Both the position numbers and the translations under genes were made by a program. This document shows, one piece after another, positions 24,422-33,491 of a stretch of DNA of 64,000 nt. Location of the stretch: assembly GCA_009782175.1 (NCBI GenBank), contig WRKR01000004.1, positions 1 to 64,000 on the forward strand. The letters are read 5' to 3'. Source of the stretch: Cystobacterineae bacterium. Its GTDB lineage: Bacteria > Myxococcota > Myxococcia > Myxococcales > Myxococcaceae. Positions within the stretch are counted from its first letter, which is position 1. Every line of letters starts with the position of its first letter. The notes beneath the pieces were generated by a model that made no database searches, was not told where the DNA came from, and saw nothing but the letters and a program-made list of their open reading frames with translations.

Positions 24422-26662
24422 ATGGCTGTGACATTTGAAACCGACAAAACAACCGACACCTCGCCCAGCCCCGAAGCCCAAACCACCTCGGAGCTTGCCT
24501 TGGCTGAAACCCCTGCTGAAGCCACTGCTGAAACCTCTGCTGAAGCCCCTGCTGAAACCTCTGCTGAAGCCACCTCATATGTGGCTGATGTGAGTTTTGA
24601 GTCCCTGGGGCTTTCCCAGGAGACACTCCGCGCTTTGGCGGAGCGCGGCTATCGCCAGCCTACACCGGTGCAAGCCCAGGCCTTTCAACCCGCCTTCCAG
24701 GGGAAGGATTTAATTGTACGCTCCAAAACAGGCACCGGAAAAACAGCCGCCTTCGGCCTGCCCCTGTTGGAGCGCATCCCCAAAGGCACATGTGAAACCG
24801 AAGCCCTCATTTTGTGCCCCACAAGAGAGTTGGCCTCCCAGGTGGCCACAGAGTTGGGAGCACTTTCTCAATACCGCGATATTCAAATTGCAGCCATTTA
24901 TGGTGGCGCCTCGATGAAGCTCCAAGAGGCTGCTCTCGAGAAGGGTGCCGCCATTGTTGTGGGCACCCCAGGGAGAATTCAGGACCATATGCGCCGTGGA
25001 AATTTAAAACTCCACAGCTGCCGCCACATTGTTTTGGACGAAGCCGATGAAATGCTGAACCAGGGCTTTTATGAGGAGGTAACCCATATTATTGAGGCGC
25101 TTCCTCCGGAGCGACAAGTGCTGCTGTTTTCAGCCACCGTCTCGGATGATATACGCAGGCTGATTATGCGGCATACGCATGAGCCGCAGACGCTTTTGCT
25201 TTCCAAGGATGTTTTTACCGTAGAGCACATCCACCACGTCCGCTATGATGTGGATGATGCCTTCCCCAAACCGCGCAACTTGCTTTATGTGCTTGAAATA
25301 GAGCAGCCTGAAAATGCCATCATCTTCTGCAATACCAGAGACGATACAGAGTTGGTGGTGGCCGTGCTCAACCGCAATGGCTTGGATGCGGAGCTGCTGA
25401 ACGGGGACTTGCCACAAAAAGAGCGCGAGCGCGTGATGGCCAAAGTGAAAAGCGGGGAGTTGGCTTTTATGGTGGCCACGGATTTGGCCGCGCGCGGAAT
25501 TGACATTTCGGACTTGGGGCACGTTATTAACTATTCCCTGCCGGAAGACCCTTCCGTCTATTTGCACCGCGTCGGACGCACCGGAAGAATTGGCAAAAAA
25601 GGCGTCGCCATTAACCTGGTTTCCGGAAGAGAGCTTTCCTCCTATTCCGCTTTGGAAAAAAAATATGGCATCCCCTTTGAAAAACGCCCCATGCCTGCAC
25701 CCCAAGTGGCCTTGGAAATGTGGACAGATCGCCACGTCCGCGAAATAAAAGAGGCCGCTTCCACCACCGTATATGAAGGCTTTTTGGGGCTTGCCACCGG
25801 ACTTAAACAAAGAAGCGATGCGGATGAGTTGGTTGCTTTCCTCTTGCGCTATTTCTTCTGGCACCAGCGAAAAACCAAAGCCCAGCAAAGCCAAGAAGAG
25901 CAACAAGCTTCCCCCAAGCATGCCCCCAAACACGCTCCTCATGAGGCTCAAAAAGGAAGAGAAAGCAGAGAAGGAAGAGACAGAAAAGGCAAAGAGCGCG
26001 GCCGCTCCAGAGACGAGCGCCGCCCTCCACGAGAAGCCCGCAACAGGCCACCTCGCCCACCTGCCGCAGCCATGCCTGCCCCTTTGGCCATGGTGGACAC
26101 GGAGAGCCTCGCCTCCTCTCCTGCCCCAAACCCGCCCCTTGAGGATACCGCTCCAACGGACAGCTGCCCCACAGAAAACCTTGCGCTGCTGGAGTCCACC
26201 CCTCCTGAAGAAACAACCCCTGCAACAAAAGGGAAACGCCACTTGTCCGACAGAGAGTTGTTTGAAGCCTTGCAGTCCGGCCAACCTCTCCCTTGGATAG
26301 AGGACCCGACGGTGGGCTCCAAAGAAGAGCACAGAGAACCCAGAGAACCCAGAGAGCCCAGAGAACACAGAGAGCGCAGCAGCAGACGCTCTGCCAAAAA
26401 ACAACGCCCCCAGGAGCCTCTGCCCGAGGGAATGGCTCGCCTGTGGATTAACTTGGGCACCCAAGAGTGTGGCACCGCAGAAAACTTCTGCGAGGCGCTC
26501 TCCCAAATAGGCGTTTCCACCGAGGCCTTCCAGCTTGTAGACTTGCACCCCAACTTCTCTTTCGTCCTCGTTGCAGAGGACAAAGCCGCCGACATGGAAA
26601 GCTTCACCGGCACAAAAATCCTCAACAAATCTCTCAAAATAGAGAGGGCCAAATGGAATTAG
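24422..26662 (+). CDS. DEAD-box RNA helicase with C-terminal DbpA-type RNA-binding domain
   Basis: This ATP-dependent helicase remodels RNA, for example in ribosome assembly or mRNA decay. Of 746 residues, 1-60 are acidic with EAxAET repeats. Motifs follow in order: Q motif (GYRQPTPVQAQAF), SKTGTGKT, PTRELASQ, DEADEML, SAT, TDLAARGIDI and HRVGRTGRIG. After residue 480 is a long charged linker with RERE-like and REPREPRE repeats. About 670-746 (MARLWINLGTQ...NFSFVLV) look like a DbpA RNA-binding domain. The organisation resembles CsdA/DeaD. A good ribosome site (gaagga) precedes the ATG. It is divergent from the sigma-factor gene and its stop overlaps that of ctpA. Confidence 0.93.
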   Translation: MAVTFETDKTTDTSPSPEAQTTSELALAETPAEATAETSAEAPAETSAEATSYVADVSFESLGLSQETLRALAERGYRQPTPVQAQAFQPAFQGKDLIVRSKTGTGKTAAFGLPLLERIPKGTCETEALILCPTRELASQVATELGALSQYRDIQIAAIYGGASMKLQEAALEKGAAIVVGTPGRIQDHMRRGNLKLHSCRHIVLDEADEMLNQGFYEEVTHIIEALPPERQVLLFSATVSDDIRRLIMRHTHEPQTLLLSKDVFTVEHIHHVRYDVDDAFPKPRNLLYVLEIEQPENAIIFCNTRDDTELVVAVLNRNGLDAELLNGDLPQKERERVMAKVKSGELAFMVATDLAARGIDISDLGHVINYSLPEDPSVYLHRVGRTGRIGKKGVAINLVSGRELSSYSALEKKYGIPFEKRPMPAPQVALEMWTDRHVREIKEAASTTVYEGFLGLATGLKQRSDADELVAFLLRYFFWHQRKTKAQQSQEEQQASPKHAPKHAPHEAQKGRESREGRDRKGKERGRSRDERRPPREARNRPPRPPAAAMPAPLAMVDTESLASSPAPNPPLEDTAPTDSCPTENLALLESTPPEETTPATKGKRHLSDRELFEALQSGQPLPWIEDPTVGSKEEHREPREPREPREHRERSSRRSAKKQRPQEPLPEGMARLWINLGTQECGTAENFCEALSQIGVSTEAFQLVDLHPNFSFVLVAEDKAADMESFTGTKILNKSLKIERAKWN

Positions 26663-27867
26663 GGCTTAGGTATACCCTCGCCAAAGCCCATGCTTTTTTT
26701 CAGCTTTGAAGGCCAGTTTTCCAGCCCTGTGCACCCTTTGGCCTGGTGGAAGTGGCAGTCCGGCAAAATGCCCTCTTTGTCAATTTTGGCACCTGTCAGC
26801 CGAATAAAATAGGCAACGGTTAAATAGATGGCGGAGCCGTCCGGCAAAAGCAGTTGCTCCTGAATGCTGCCTTTGCCATGGGTTTTTTCTCCCAACAGGC
26901 GAGCGCGTCCATTGTCTTTGAGGGCGGCTATTAATACCTCGGTGACGGAGGCGCTGTTTTCATCCATCAGCACCCACAGGGGAAGGCGGGTGGCGGTACC
27001 CTCAGGAGGAGAGGTGGTTTTCTCCAGCCTGGAGGGCCCAAGCTTAGGGCTTTGAATGTAGACAATGGGGCTTAGGGGCGGCAAAAAAAGGCTGGCCACG
27101 CCAAAGGCCTCTTGCAAAAGCCCCCCTAAATTTCCCCTTAAATCCAACACCAGGGAGCTGGGCTTCTGCGTTAAGGCCTCAGCAAAACGCTGGGAAAGCT
27201 CCAGGGCAACCCCCGGAGAAAAACGCGACAGGCGAATAACCCATATGGAGTCCACCCAATGGGTTTCCAAGGGAGAGCGCCGAAGCACAGCGCGCCTGAG
27301 GCGAAAATACAGAGGTTGGAATACGCCTTCCCTTTGGAGTTTTAAAACGGCTTGGCTGCCCACAGGCCCCACCAGCTGGCTTTGCACCTGGGCTGCCGAC
27401 AAGCCCTGCACAGGCAAGCCCTCCACCGCAAGCAACGCGTCCCCTTTGCGTATGCCTGCTTTATGCGCGGGTGAAGCCTCTTGTATGCTGAGCACCACCA
27501 GCCCCTGGGCGGACGCCTCAAGCCCCAAACCCAGCTCCCCCACCTCGGAGGCCTGCTCCAAACCCACCACCTCCGCGGCCGTCAAATAGCGGCTGCTGTT
27601 GTCTATTTCCCTCAGCATGCCGCGTATGGCCGCCTGCACCAAAAGCTCCACAGAGGGCTGTGTGGCAGCGCGGGACTCAATATGGTTGAGGGCGCGTGCA
27701 AGCACTTCCATTTGGCCATAGGCGGCCTCACTTGCCGCGTCCGCAGAAGGCCTTGCCGCTGCCCCAGCCAAACCCCCAAAGCCGCCAAAACCCAAAAAAC
27801 ACATAAAGCCAAGGCGCTTTATATAAGGCCTTGCTTGCGAGCAAACTCCCACCAAATACGCATGCAT
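26659..27867 (-). CDS. ctpA: Carboxyl-terminal processing protease (S41 family, CtpA-like)
   Basis: This exported serine protease trims or degrades envelope proteins, in several species peptidoglycan hydrolases or their regulators. A hydrophobic segment (LGFMCFLGFGGFGGLAGA) directs export. A PDZ domain spans about residues 80-160 (GLGLEASAQGLVVLSIQEASPA..AGIRKGDALL). The catalytic core has the nucleophile in DENSASVTE and the Lys in KTHGKGSIQ. I use the ATG with ggga upstream; this overlaps the preceding hydrolase gene by 49 bases. It is the last gene of the ftsE-ftsX-envC operon, so wall-hydrolase control is a reasonable inferred role. Confidence 0.9.
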   Translation of the reverse strand: MHAYLVGVCSQARPYIKRLGFMCFLGFGGFGGLAGAAARPSADAASEAAYGQMEVLARALNHIESRAATQPSVELLVQAAIRGMLREIDNSSRYLTAAEVVGLEQASEVGELGLGLEASAQGLVVLSIQEASPAHKAGIRKGDALLAVEGLPVQGLSAAQVQSQLVGPVGSQAVLKLQREGVFQPLYFRLRRAVLRRSPLETHWVDSIWVIRLSRFSPGVALELSQRFAEALTQKPSSLVLDLRGNLGGLLQEAFGVASLFLPPLSPIVYIQSPKLGPSRLEKTTSPPEGTATRLPLWVLMDENSASVTEVLIAALKDNGRARLLGEKTHGKGSIQEQLLLPDGSAIYLTVAYFIRLTGAKIDKEGILPDCHFHQAKGCTGLENWPSKLKKSMGFGEGIPKP

Positions 27868-28676
27868 TTTTTTGGGCTCTCCCATTGCGGCATGTGGCCA
27901 AACCCCTGCACCTCTAACAGCACTGCCCCCTTCGGCAAATGCTCTCGAAAATATTCAATACCCCCATAGGGGAGCAACTTCTCCAATGCCCCCCATATAA
28001 GCAAAGTGGGCATGTTCAGCTTTTTCAGCGTTTCAGGCTCCAAACAACGCTCCATGCCGCCCTCTCGCACAAGGCGCACCGCCGGCAGGTTAAACATGGG
28101 GACAAAACACCTCGCAAACCATTCGGCATACCAGGGGGTACGCACAAACAGGCGCCGAAGCAATGCGCGCGCCTGGCGCGCATTCTGCACATTATACAGC
28201 TTGCAGAGCCCCTTCGCCTCTTCTGCACTCATGCGCGCACCCGCCGGCGCCCACAGGCAAAGCGCTCGCACCTGCTGAGGCACTTGGGAGGCCACTTGGG
28301 CCGCCAAAGCCCCTCCCATGGAGTTGCCAAATAAAAAAACAGGCTGCTTCACCTCTTTGGAGAGAAAGGCTTCTATTAACTCTACCATGGACTCCAGGGG
28401 CATGGGCCCTTGGGGGGGCAAGGGAGAAAAACCATAGCCCGGCAAATCCAAAGCATAGACGGCGCTGAGCTTTTGGGCCAAAGAGGAAAATACTTTGGCA
28501 TAGCTGAGCCCATAGGCCCCCAAACCATGCAACAACAGCGCTGGCGGCCCCCCTCCCTTGCCCTGCTTGGCATAAAGCTGCACACGGTGTCCCCCCAACT
28601 CTATTTTGAGGGGGCAAATGCCACGCAGCCGCCCCACGGCTTTGCTCCAATGCTTATATAGGTGAAAAACACTCAT
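27819..28676 (-). CDS. Alpha/beta-fold hydrolase
   Basis: The 285-residue protein has the classic alpha/beta hydrolase layout: oxyanion region LLLHGLGAYGLSY, LDLPGYGFS, nucleophile in FGNSMGGALA, an acidic region after LLIWGALEKLLP, and catalytic His in GFGHMPQWESP. It resembles small esterases and lipases of the MhpC/monoacylglycerol-lipase type. There is no signal peptide, so it is probably cytoplasmic. A good Shine-Dalgarno sequence (gaggg) sets the start. It is inserted between envC and ctpA in a cell-wall operon and shares 49 bases with ctpA. The substrate is unknown. Confidence 0.8.
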   Translation of the reverse strand: MSVFHLYKHWSKAVGRLRGICPLKIELGGHRVQLYAKQGKGGGPPALLLHGLGAYGLSYAKVFSSLAQKLSAVYALDLPGYGFSPLPPQGPMPLESMVELIEAFLSKEVKQPVFLFGNSMGGALAAQVASQVPQQVRALCLWAPAGARMSAEEAKGLCKLYNVQNARQARALLRRLFVRTPWYAEWFARCFVPMFNLPAVRLVREGGMERCLEPETLKKLNMPTLLIWGALEKLLPYGGIEYFREHLPKGAVLLEVQGFGHMPQWESPKKCMRIWWEFARKQGLI

Positions 28677-28752
28677 GCCAACCCTCACAGTTTTTTGCCG
28701 CGCTGCCCCGCCCTCATGCGCAGAAACTTTGTTGAAAACCCCACAAAACAGC

Positions 28753-29877
28753 CTAGCGGAAACCCGCTTGCACAAACCACTCCATGGGGTTTTGGGCCAG
28801 GCCTTGCTGGCGTATTTCAAAATAAAGCCATGCCCCTGCAGGTTGTGCCTCTCCCACAGTCCCCAGCCAGCTCCCCTGCTCTATCCACTCACCCGCTTTT
28901 ATGAATATTTCCCCCAAATGCGCAACCAAAGTGTGGTAGCCGCCCCCATGCTCCATAATAATAAGCCTGCCAAAACCTTTGAGCTCCCCTGTATATACCA
29001 CCTTGCCTGAGGCAACGGCCCTGACGCGGCTGCCCCTTGCCGCCCGAATGCTGATGCCCTTATGCTGCGTTAAAGTATTGGATTGGGGGTTAACAACAAA
29101 GCCAAAAGGCCTCTCCACAAAACCAAACAAAGGGGGATAAAGCCTCCCCTTCCATAACGCCAGGGAGGGCTCCTCTTCCAGGGAAGCCCATACTATAGCT
29201 GGGGCTATAGCTGAAGCTGTGCCTGGGGCTGCTCCTCTTGCTGCTCCTGGAGCGCTATTTTTAAAGGGGTGTTTATAAGAGAGAGAGGGAGAGGGAGAGC
29301 CCATATCCGGCAATGCCGTCAGGGCATTGGTTAACCCCAGGTTATGCAACCGTATTTTTTCTGAAACCCGCTCAAATTGCGCATGGGTATGCCTTAAGTT
29401 GGCTTGGAGCTGCAAAAGGCGCTGGTGCCGCACCCGCAAGGCCTGCGCCTCCTGGGAGAGGTGGTGCTGCCGCTCCTGGCATTTTTGGAGCAAAGCCTGA
29501 AGCTTGTGGGTAGCCACGGCCCACTCGCTGGGGGCTCTCCCGGCGCGCAAAGCCGCTGCACCTTGCACACCCAGCTTGCGCATGAGGGGGTGGTATTGGC
29601 GGCACTCCTGGGCAAGCTTTCGTATTTTTTGCGCGTTTTGCTCTTGTGCCCACTGGTTTTCCACATGGCTTTCATGCCAATGCTTGGTGCTGGCTTCCGC
29701 CTCCCCCCTCAAGCCCAAAAGCTGAAACTGCAGGTGCTCTGCAAAACCCAACTCGGCCTCCAGGGCCTGCCGCTGGGCCTTCAGGGCCTGCTGCGCAAAC
29801 AAGGCTTGTGGCTCCCCCCCCCCAGGGCTGACAAAGCTATAGAGGGCCCACCACCCCCACCAGGCTAGGCCCAGCAT
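28753..29877 (-). CDS. EnvC-like LytM-domain protein (predicted non-catalytic amidase activator)
   Basis: EnvC proteins bind FtsX and switch on cell-wall amidases at division. This 374-residue protein has one N-terminal membrane or signal segment (LAWWGWWALYSFV), a long coiled coil (about 30-190) and a C-terminal M23/LytM fold (about 255-370: RPFGFVVNP, THKGISI-like block, RAVASGKVVYTGELKGFGRLIIMEHGGGYHTLVAHLG, LYFEIRQQG). In active M23 peptidases the first motif is HxxxD; here it reads HKGIS, so the metal-binding Asp is missing, as in E. coli EnvC. It overlaps ftsX by 13 bases. Confidence 0.85.
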   Translation of the reverse strand: MLGLAWWGWWALYSFVSPGGGEPQALFAQQALKAQRQALEAELGFAEHLQFQLLGLRGEAEASTKHWHESHVENQWAQEQNAQKIRKLAQECRQYHPLMRKLGVQGAAALRAGRAPSEWAVATHKLQALLQKCQERQHHLSQEAQALRVRHQRLLQLQANLRHTHAQFERVSEKIRLHNLGLTNALTALPDMGSPSPSLSYKHPFKNSAPGAARGAAPGTASAIAPAIVWASLEEEPSLALWKGRLYPPLFGFVERPFGFVVNPQSNTLTQHKGISIRAARGSRVRAVASGKVVYTGELKGFGRLIIMEHGGGYHTLVAHLGEIFIKAGEWIEQGSWLGTVGEAQPAGAWLYFEIRQQGLAQNPMEWFVQAGFR

Positions 29878-30689
29878 GTATGGCCCCTGATAAGCCAGGC
29901 CAACAAGGCCCCCGCTGCCCCCAGGGCTGTGGCCTGTGCCACCAACGCAGAGAGGAAAATGGAAAACTCAGGGGAGCCCCACAGGTGCACGGCCAGCTGC
30001 CCACCTATATAGGCGCATGCCCCCGCGAGGGCTGCCCACAGGAGCCCTTGTGCAAACCATATAGCTCGCACCTGCCTGAGGCTTGCCCCCAACCCCAAAA
30101 GTACCCTTAAGTGTTGGGCCTCCTCGTTAAAACAGCCCAGGGAGAGTGCCCCCAGGGCCAAGCCCATGCTGAGGGAGAAAAAAGCAAAGAGGGTATAGCG
30201 CAGCCAGGGCAAGGCCACCTGCGGAAGGGGTGTAGCCCAATAGGCCTGCTCTATAAGGCTTGTTTTCTCCAGGTGTATGCGCAACTGTTTGGCCAACTCA
30301 GCGGAAAGCCCTCGCCAATGCAACTCGGCTGCAAAGCCTATGTCCGCCACCCCTTCGAGCCCTAACTCCTCGGGGAAATGGCCAAGCTTGGCCAAAAAAC
30401 GCTGAGCGTCCGCCCACACATGTGCAGGCTCCCTGAGTATACTGCTTTGGGGGGGCGGCAATGTTTTTAAAAAGGGGTGTATATCGGACTCGCCTACCCC
30501 AGGTTTAAACAACAAGGTTAAGGCGGTAGCTTGCCTTGCCTTGTGGGTATGGCTTTCAACCAGCAGAGCCAACTCCCAGCCCAAAAGCCCCAGGCCTATG
30601 GCGCTTGCCCAGGCCAGGCGCCACCACCCTGTGTGGCGCAGGCAATGGAAAAATATTTTTGCCCATAACCCCAGGGCCCTAGGCCGCAT
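29865..30689 (-). CDS. ftsX: Cell-division ABC-type protein FtsX
   Basis: FtsX is the membrane half of FtsEX, which links cytoplasmic division signals to periplasmic wall hydrolases. The 274 residues show one N-terminal membrane helix (LAWASAIGLGLLGWELALLV), a periplasmic domain (about 45-155) and three C-terminal helices (YTLFAFFSLSMGLALGALSLG, QGLLWAALAGACAYIGG, FLSALVAQATALGAAGALLAWL). The start has an excellent ggagg ribosome site and overlaps ftsE by 11 bases. The family call rests on topology and on the ftsE-ftsX-envC order. Confidence 0.82.
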   Translation of the reverse strand: MRPRALGLWAKIFFHCLRHTGWWRLAWASAIGLGLLGWELALLVESHTHKARQATALTLLFKPGVGESDIHPFLKTLPPPQSSILREPAHVWADAQRFLAKLGHFPEELGLEGVADIGFAAELHWRGLSAELAKQLRIHLEKTSLIEQAYWATPLPQVALPWLRYTLFAFFSLSMGLALGALSLGCFNEEAQHLRVLLGLGASLRQVRAIWFAQGLLWAALAGACAYIGGQLAVHLWGSPEFSIFLSALVAQATALGAAGALLAWLIRGHTCWA

Positions 30690-31326
30690 AGAGAGAGCCT
30701 CCCTCAAGCCGCAGGCGCCTGTGTGCCCCCCCAAAGCCAGCTTGCCCCGCCACCACAACGGTGGCCCCCCCCCGGTGGTATTGCCGCAAAATGCTGAGCC
30801 AGTGTTTTAACTCCGTACGCTCCATGCCGTCCATACAAGCATCCACCAGCAGCATGCGCGGCATGCGGATGAGTGCGCGCGCCAACACAAGGCGCAGCCT
30901 TTGCGAGGGGAGCAGCTGTTGAGGCTTTTGGCGCCACAGGCCTTCCAAGCCTACAAAAGCCAATGTTTCCATACATTGTTTCTGTTTTTGTGGGCTAGAG
31001 GGTTGGGCAATGTCCACAGCCAGGCGCAGGTTGTCTTTGAGGTTGAGTTTGGGGAGAAACCCATCCGTGGGGGTGATATAAACAAGCCGCCGCAGGCGCG
31101 CAAAATTCCGTATATGGGGCAGGTCGTGTATTTCCATGCCATCCACCACCATTTGCCCTTGGGTGGGCGTCTCCCAAAGCCCCATGAGGCGGAGCAAAGT
31201 GGTTTTCCCCGCACCTGCCACACCCTCTATGGCCACAAACTCCCCCTTGTGTATGCTTAAGTTAATGTTGGAGAGTGTCTGGGGCTGCTTGGGGCCATGT
31301 TTAAAAACACGCAACATTTGTACCAT
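30679..31326 (-). CDS. ftsE: FtsE-like ABC ATPase with degenerate catalytic motifs
   Basis: FtsE is the cytoplasmic partner of FtsX. The 215-residue protein keeps Walker A (GVAGAGKT, residues 35-42). The other hallmarks are altered: the Q-loop Gln is not seen in VYITPTDGF; the signature LSGGE/Q is LLPSQ (138-142); Walker B is MLLVDACMDG, with the catalytic Glu replaced by Ala163; the D-loop is GMER; and the H-loop His is replaced by Gln195 (VVVAGQAG). It may bind ATP but should hydrolyse it poorly or not at all. A run of nine G residues on the coding strand encodes HRGGA near residue 186, yet the downstream frame still matches the family, so there is no frameshift. Confidence 0.85.
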   Translation of the reverse strand: MVQMLRVFKHGPKQPQTLSNINLSIHKGEFVAIEGVAGAGKTTLLRLMGLWETPTQGQMVVDGMEIHDLPHIRNFARLRRLVYITPTDGFLPKLNLKDNLRLAVDIAQPSSPQKQKQCMETLAFVGLEGLWRQKPQQLLPSQRLRLVLARALIRMPRMLLVDACMDGMERTELKHWLSILRQYHRGGATVVVAGQAGFGGAHRRLRLEGGSLYAA

Positions 31327-31448
31327 GTTATTTGCATAACACTGAAGGCCTCCCTGCGCTTGGGTGTCTGAAGTGGCCCCCCAGGGGCTCTCCTGAGGTT
31401 TTGGCTTGGGTAGGCTCAGCCTTTAAGCACAGCCTTTAAGCACAGCCT

Positions 31449-32477
31449 TCAGGCAGAAAACAAAAACTGTCCTTTTTCTGTGGTGCGTTGGAGTTGGCCA
31501 TTTTTCTCCAGCACCTCCAGGGCGGCCAGCACGCCGGAAAGCATGGGCCACATGCGTATAGCGTCTATGCGTATAAACAGGTGGTTCATCAGCTCGCGCA
31601 CCGTCATGGGTTTGGTTTTCAACAGGCCCAGCAGTTTTTGTCCGCGCTGCTCATAAAAAGCCAAGAGGGCATTCAGCAAAGGGCCATGGCCCACAAAGGC
31701 GGTACCGTGGCCAGGGAGTATAGCCCCAAAAGGCATGTGGGCCAGGCGTTGGGCTGAGGCCATATATTCTACCAGGGGGAGGAATTTGGTTTCTGCTTCG
31801 CCCATGGACAAATCCAAAAAGGGTGCGGGGGCCATGCGCTCCAATATGTGGTCGTCCGAAAACAAAAAGTTGGGCTCCTTGGCCCACAAGCAGACAAGGC
31901 CTGCGCTATGTCCGGGGGCGTGTATAATTTCCCCGGAAAATTTTGCAAAGGGGAATACCTCGCCGGCTTCCATGGTGCACAGCCGCTCCCTGGCTATGGG
32001 GGGAGCAAATATTTCGGCGCCTTTAAAGCTGCGCTTCATCTCCTCCAGCTCTCGTGGGGCAATGCCCAGTTTCAGCATATAGTCACCATGCGCATAGAGG
32101 ACGGCTGTCCAGTCTGAGGGCAGCACCACTTTGGCGGCATCTGCGGGGTGCACATATATTTTGGCACCTGAGCGTGCGGCCACGGCCTCGGCGGCGCCAT
32201 AATGGTCCACATGCGCGTGGGAGATGAAAATGCGGCTCACTTTGTCCAGGGCAAGGCCTTTGGCGGAGGCTGTTTTCAGCAGATGTGCCAGGGCAGGAGG
32301 TGTGCCAAAGCCACAATCCCACAAGCTTAAGCTGCCGTCGGCATTCTCAATGGCATATACATTGGCGGGGCCCCCTGTGTCCTCAAAGGGCACGGGCACT
32401 TCCAGGCGCACAATGCCAAAGTCCGCAAGGTGGGCCTCATTCCAGGGCGAGGTTTTGCCTTCCCAAAAGGCTGTCAT
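31449..32477 (-). CDS. MBL-fold metallo-hydrolase (glyoxalase II-like)
   Basis: The 342-residue cytoplasmic protein has the metal-binding motif HAHVDHYGA, further ligands in HAPGHSAGLVCLW and LFSDDHIL, and GHGTAF. A C-terminal helical or winged-helix-like region (about 260-342, MTVRELMNHLF...AALEVLEKNGQL) follows the core, as in several LACTB2/glyoxalase-like hydrolases. It overlaps the etfA stop (ATGA), so it is co-expressed with the electron-transfer flavoprotein. A thioester substrate from acyl-CoA metabolism is plausible but unproved. Confidence 0.82.
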   Translation of the reverse strand: MTAFWEGKTSPWNEAHLADFGIVRLEVPVPFEDTGGPANVYAIENADGSLSLWDCGFGTPPALAHLLKTASAKGLALDKVSRIFISHAHVDHYGAAEAVAARSGAKIYVHPADAAKVVLPSDWTAVLYAHGDYMLKLGIAPRELEEMKRSFKGAEIFAPPIARERLCTMEAGEVFPFAKFSGEIIHAPGHSAGLVCLWAKEPNFLFSDDHILERMAPAPFLDLSMGEAETKFLPLVEYMASAQRLAHMPFGAILPGHGTAFVGHGPLLNALLAFYEQRGQKLLGLLKTKPMTVRELMNHLFIRIDAIRMWPMLSGVLAALEVLEKNGQLQRTTEKGQFLFSA

Positions 32478-33472
32478 TTGAGGGCTTCAATGGCCTGCAG
32501 CAATTCAGGCAGGGCTTTGTGCATGTCGGCCACCAGGCCATAGTCCGCCACTTGGAAAATGGGGGCTTGGGCATCTTTGTTAATGGCGACAATAATTTTG
32601 GAGCCTTTCATACCGGCCAGGTGTTGGATGGCACCGCTGATGCCCACCGCAATATAGAGTTGGGGGGCCACCACCTTGCCGGTTTGCCCCACTTGCAGGT
32701 CGTTGGGCACCCAGCCTGCATCACAAGCTGCGCGAGAGGCCCCCACGGCCCCGCCCAGGCAATCCGCCAAGGCTTCTATCTGGCTGAAATCCCCCTTGGC
32801 ACCGCGGCCGCTGGAAACCACCACTTTGGCTTCTGTCAACTCGGGGCGTATGGTTTTGAGCTCTATAAAGGAAAGCACTTTGGAGGGGAAGGCCTGAGGC
32901 AGCTGTGCCTCAAATACCTCTATAACCCCGGTGGCAGCGTTTTGTTTTTCTGCCGGGGCAAACTCTGTAGCCCTCACAGAAAACACCTGTATGGGGGTAT
33001 CCAAGCATACTTTTGCCAATACGGAGCCGGCCCACATGGGGCGAGTCCACACAATGCTTCCAGTGCTTCCAGTGCTTCCGGTGCTTCCGGCTTCTGCTTC
33101 AAAAGCCATAACATCTGAAACCATGGCGGCTTGAAGGCGGGCGGCCATGCGCGGCAATATATCTCGGCCTGCGGCGGTGGCAGCGCCGCCAATAAAATTC
33201 GCGCCTATGTTTTGCGCCAGCTGTGCCAGTGCGGGTGCGCAGGCTTCGGCCAGGTTGTGAGCAAAACCCGCGGCACTCATGGCGTGTACTTTGGCCACGC
33301 CATAAGTTTTCACTTCTTCGGCCACGGCTCTGGCATCCGGCGCCAGCACAGCCGCGTGCAGGGCTGCGCCGAGGGTAGAGGCCAGGGCTTTGCCTGCCGT
33401 CAGCGCATGCAAGGCTGCTTTTTTAAGCTGCCCGTCGCTCTGCACTTCTGCAAAAATCAAAACAACCGCCAT
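32474..33472 (-). CDS. etfA: Electron transfer flavoprotein, alpha subunit
   Basis: EtfA carries FAD and, with EtfB, passes electrons from acyl-CoA and related dehydrogenases to the respiratory chain. The 332-residue protein begins [11 protein letters not shown]. The FAD-binding C-domain contains [69 protein letters not shown] and ADYGLV. The ATG has aaggag upstream. A short (GST) repeat, coded by a 9-bp tandem DNA repeat near 33058-33090, interrupts the N-domain at about residue 150. It follows etfB closely. Confidence 0.95.
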   Translation of the reverse strand: MAVVLIFAEVQSDGQLKKAALHALTAGKALASTLGAALHAAVLAPDARAVAEEVKTYGVAKVHAMSAAGFAHNLAEACAPALAQLAQNIGANFIGGAATAAGRDILPRMAARLQAAMVSDVMAFEAEAGSTGSTGSTGSIVWTRPMWAGSVLAKVCLDTPIQVFSVRATEFAPAEKQNAATGVIEVFEAQLPQAFPSKVLSFIELKTIRPELTEAKVVVSSGRGAKGDFSQIEALADCLGGAVGASRAACDAGWVPNDLQVGQTGKVVAPQLYIAVGISGAIQHLAGMKGSKIIVAINKDAQAPIFQVADYGLVADMHKALPELLQAIEALK

Positions 33473-33491
33473 GGTGGGTAACTCCTTTTTG

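Noticed and set aside
25130-26548. 472-codon minus-strand frame within the helicase gene
   Set aside because: It is an antisense shadow produced by biased codon use; the plus-strand helicase motifs are complete.
30764-30778. G9 tract in ftsE as a phase-variation frameshift explaining the odd motifs
   Set aside because: Residues after the tract still align with the family C-terminus, and the altered Walker B and signature motifs lie before it.
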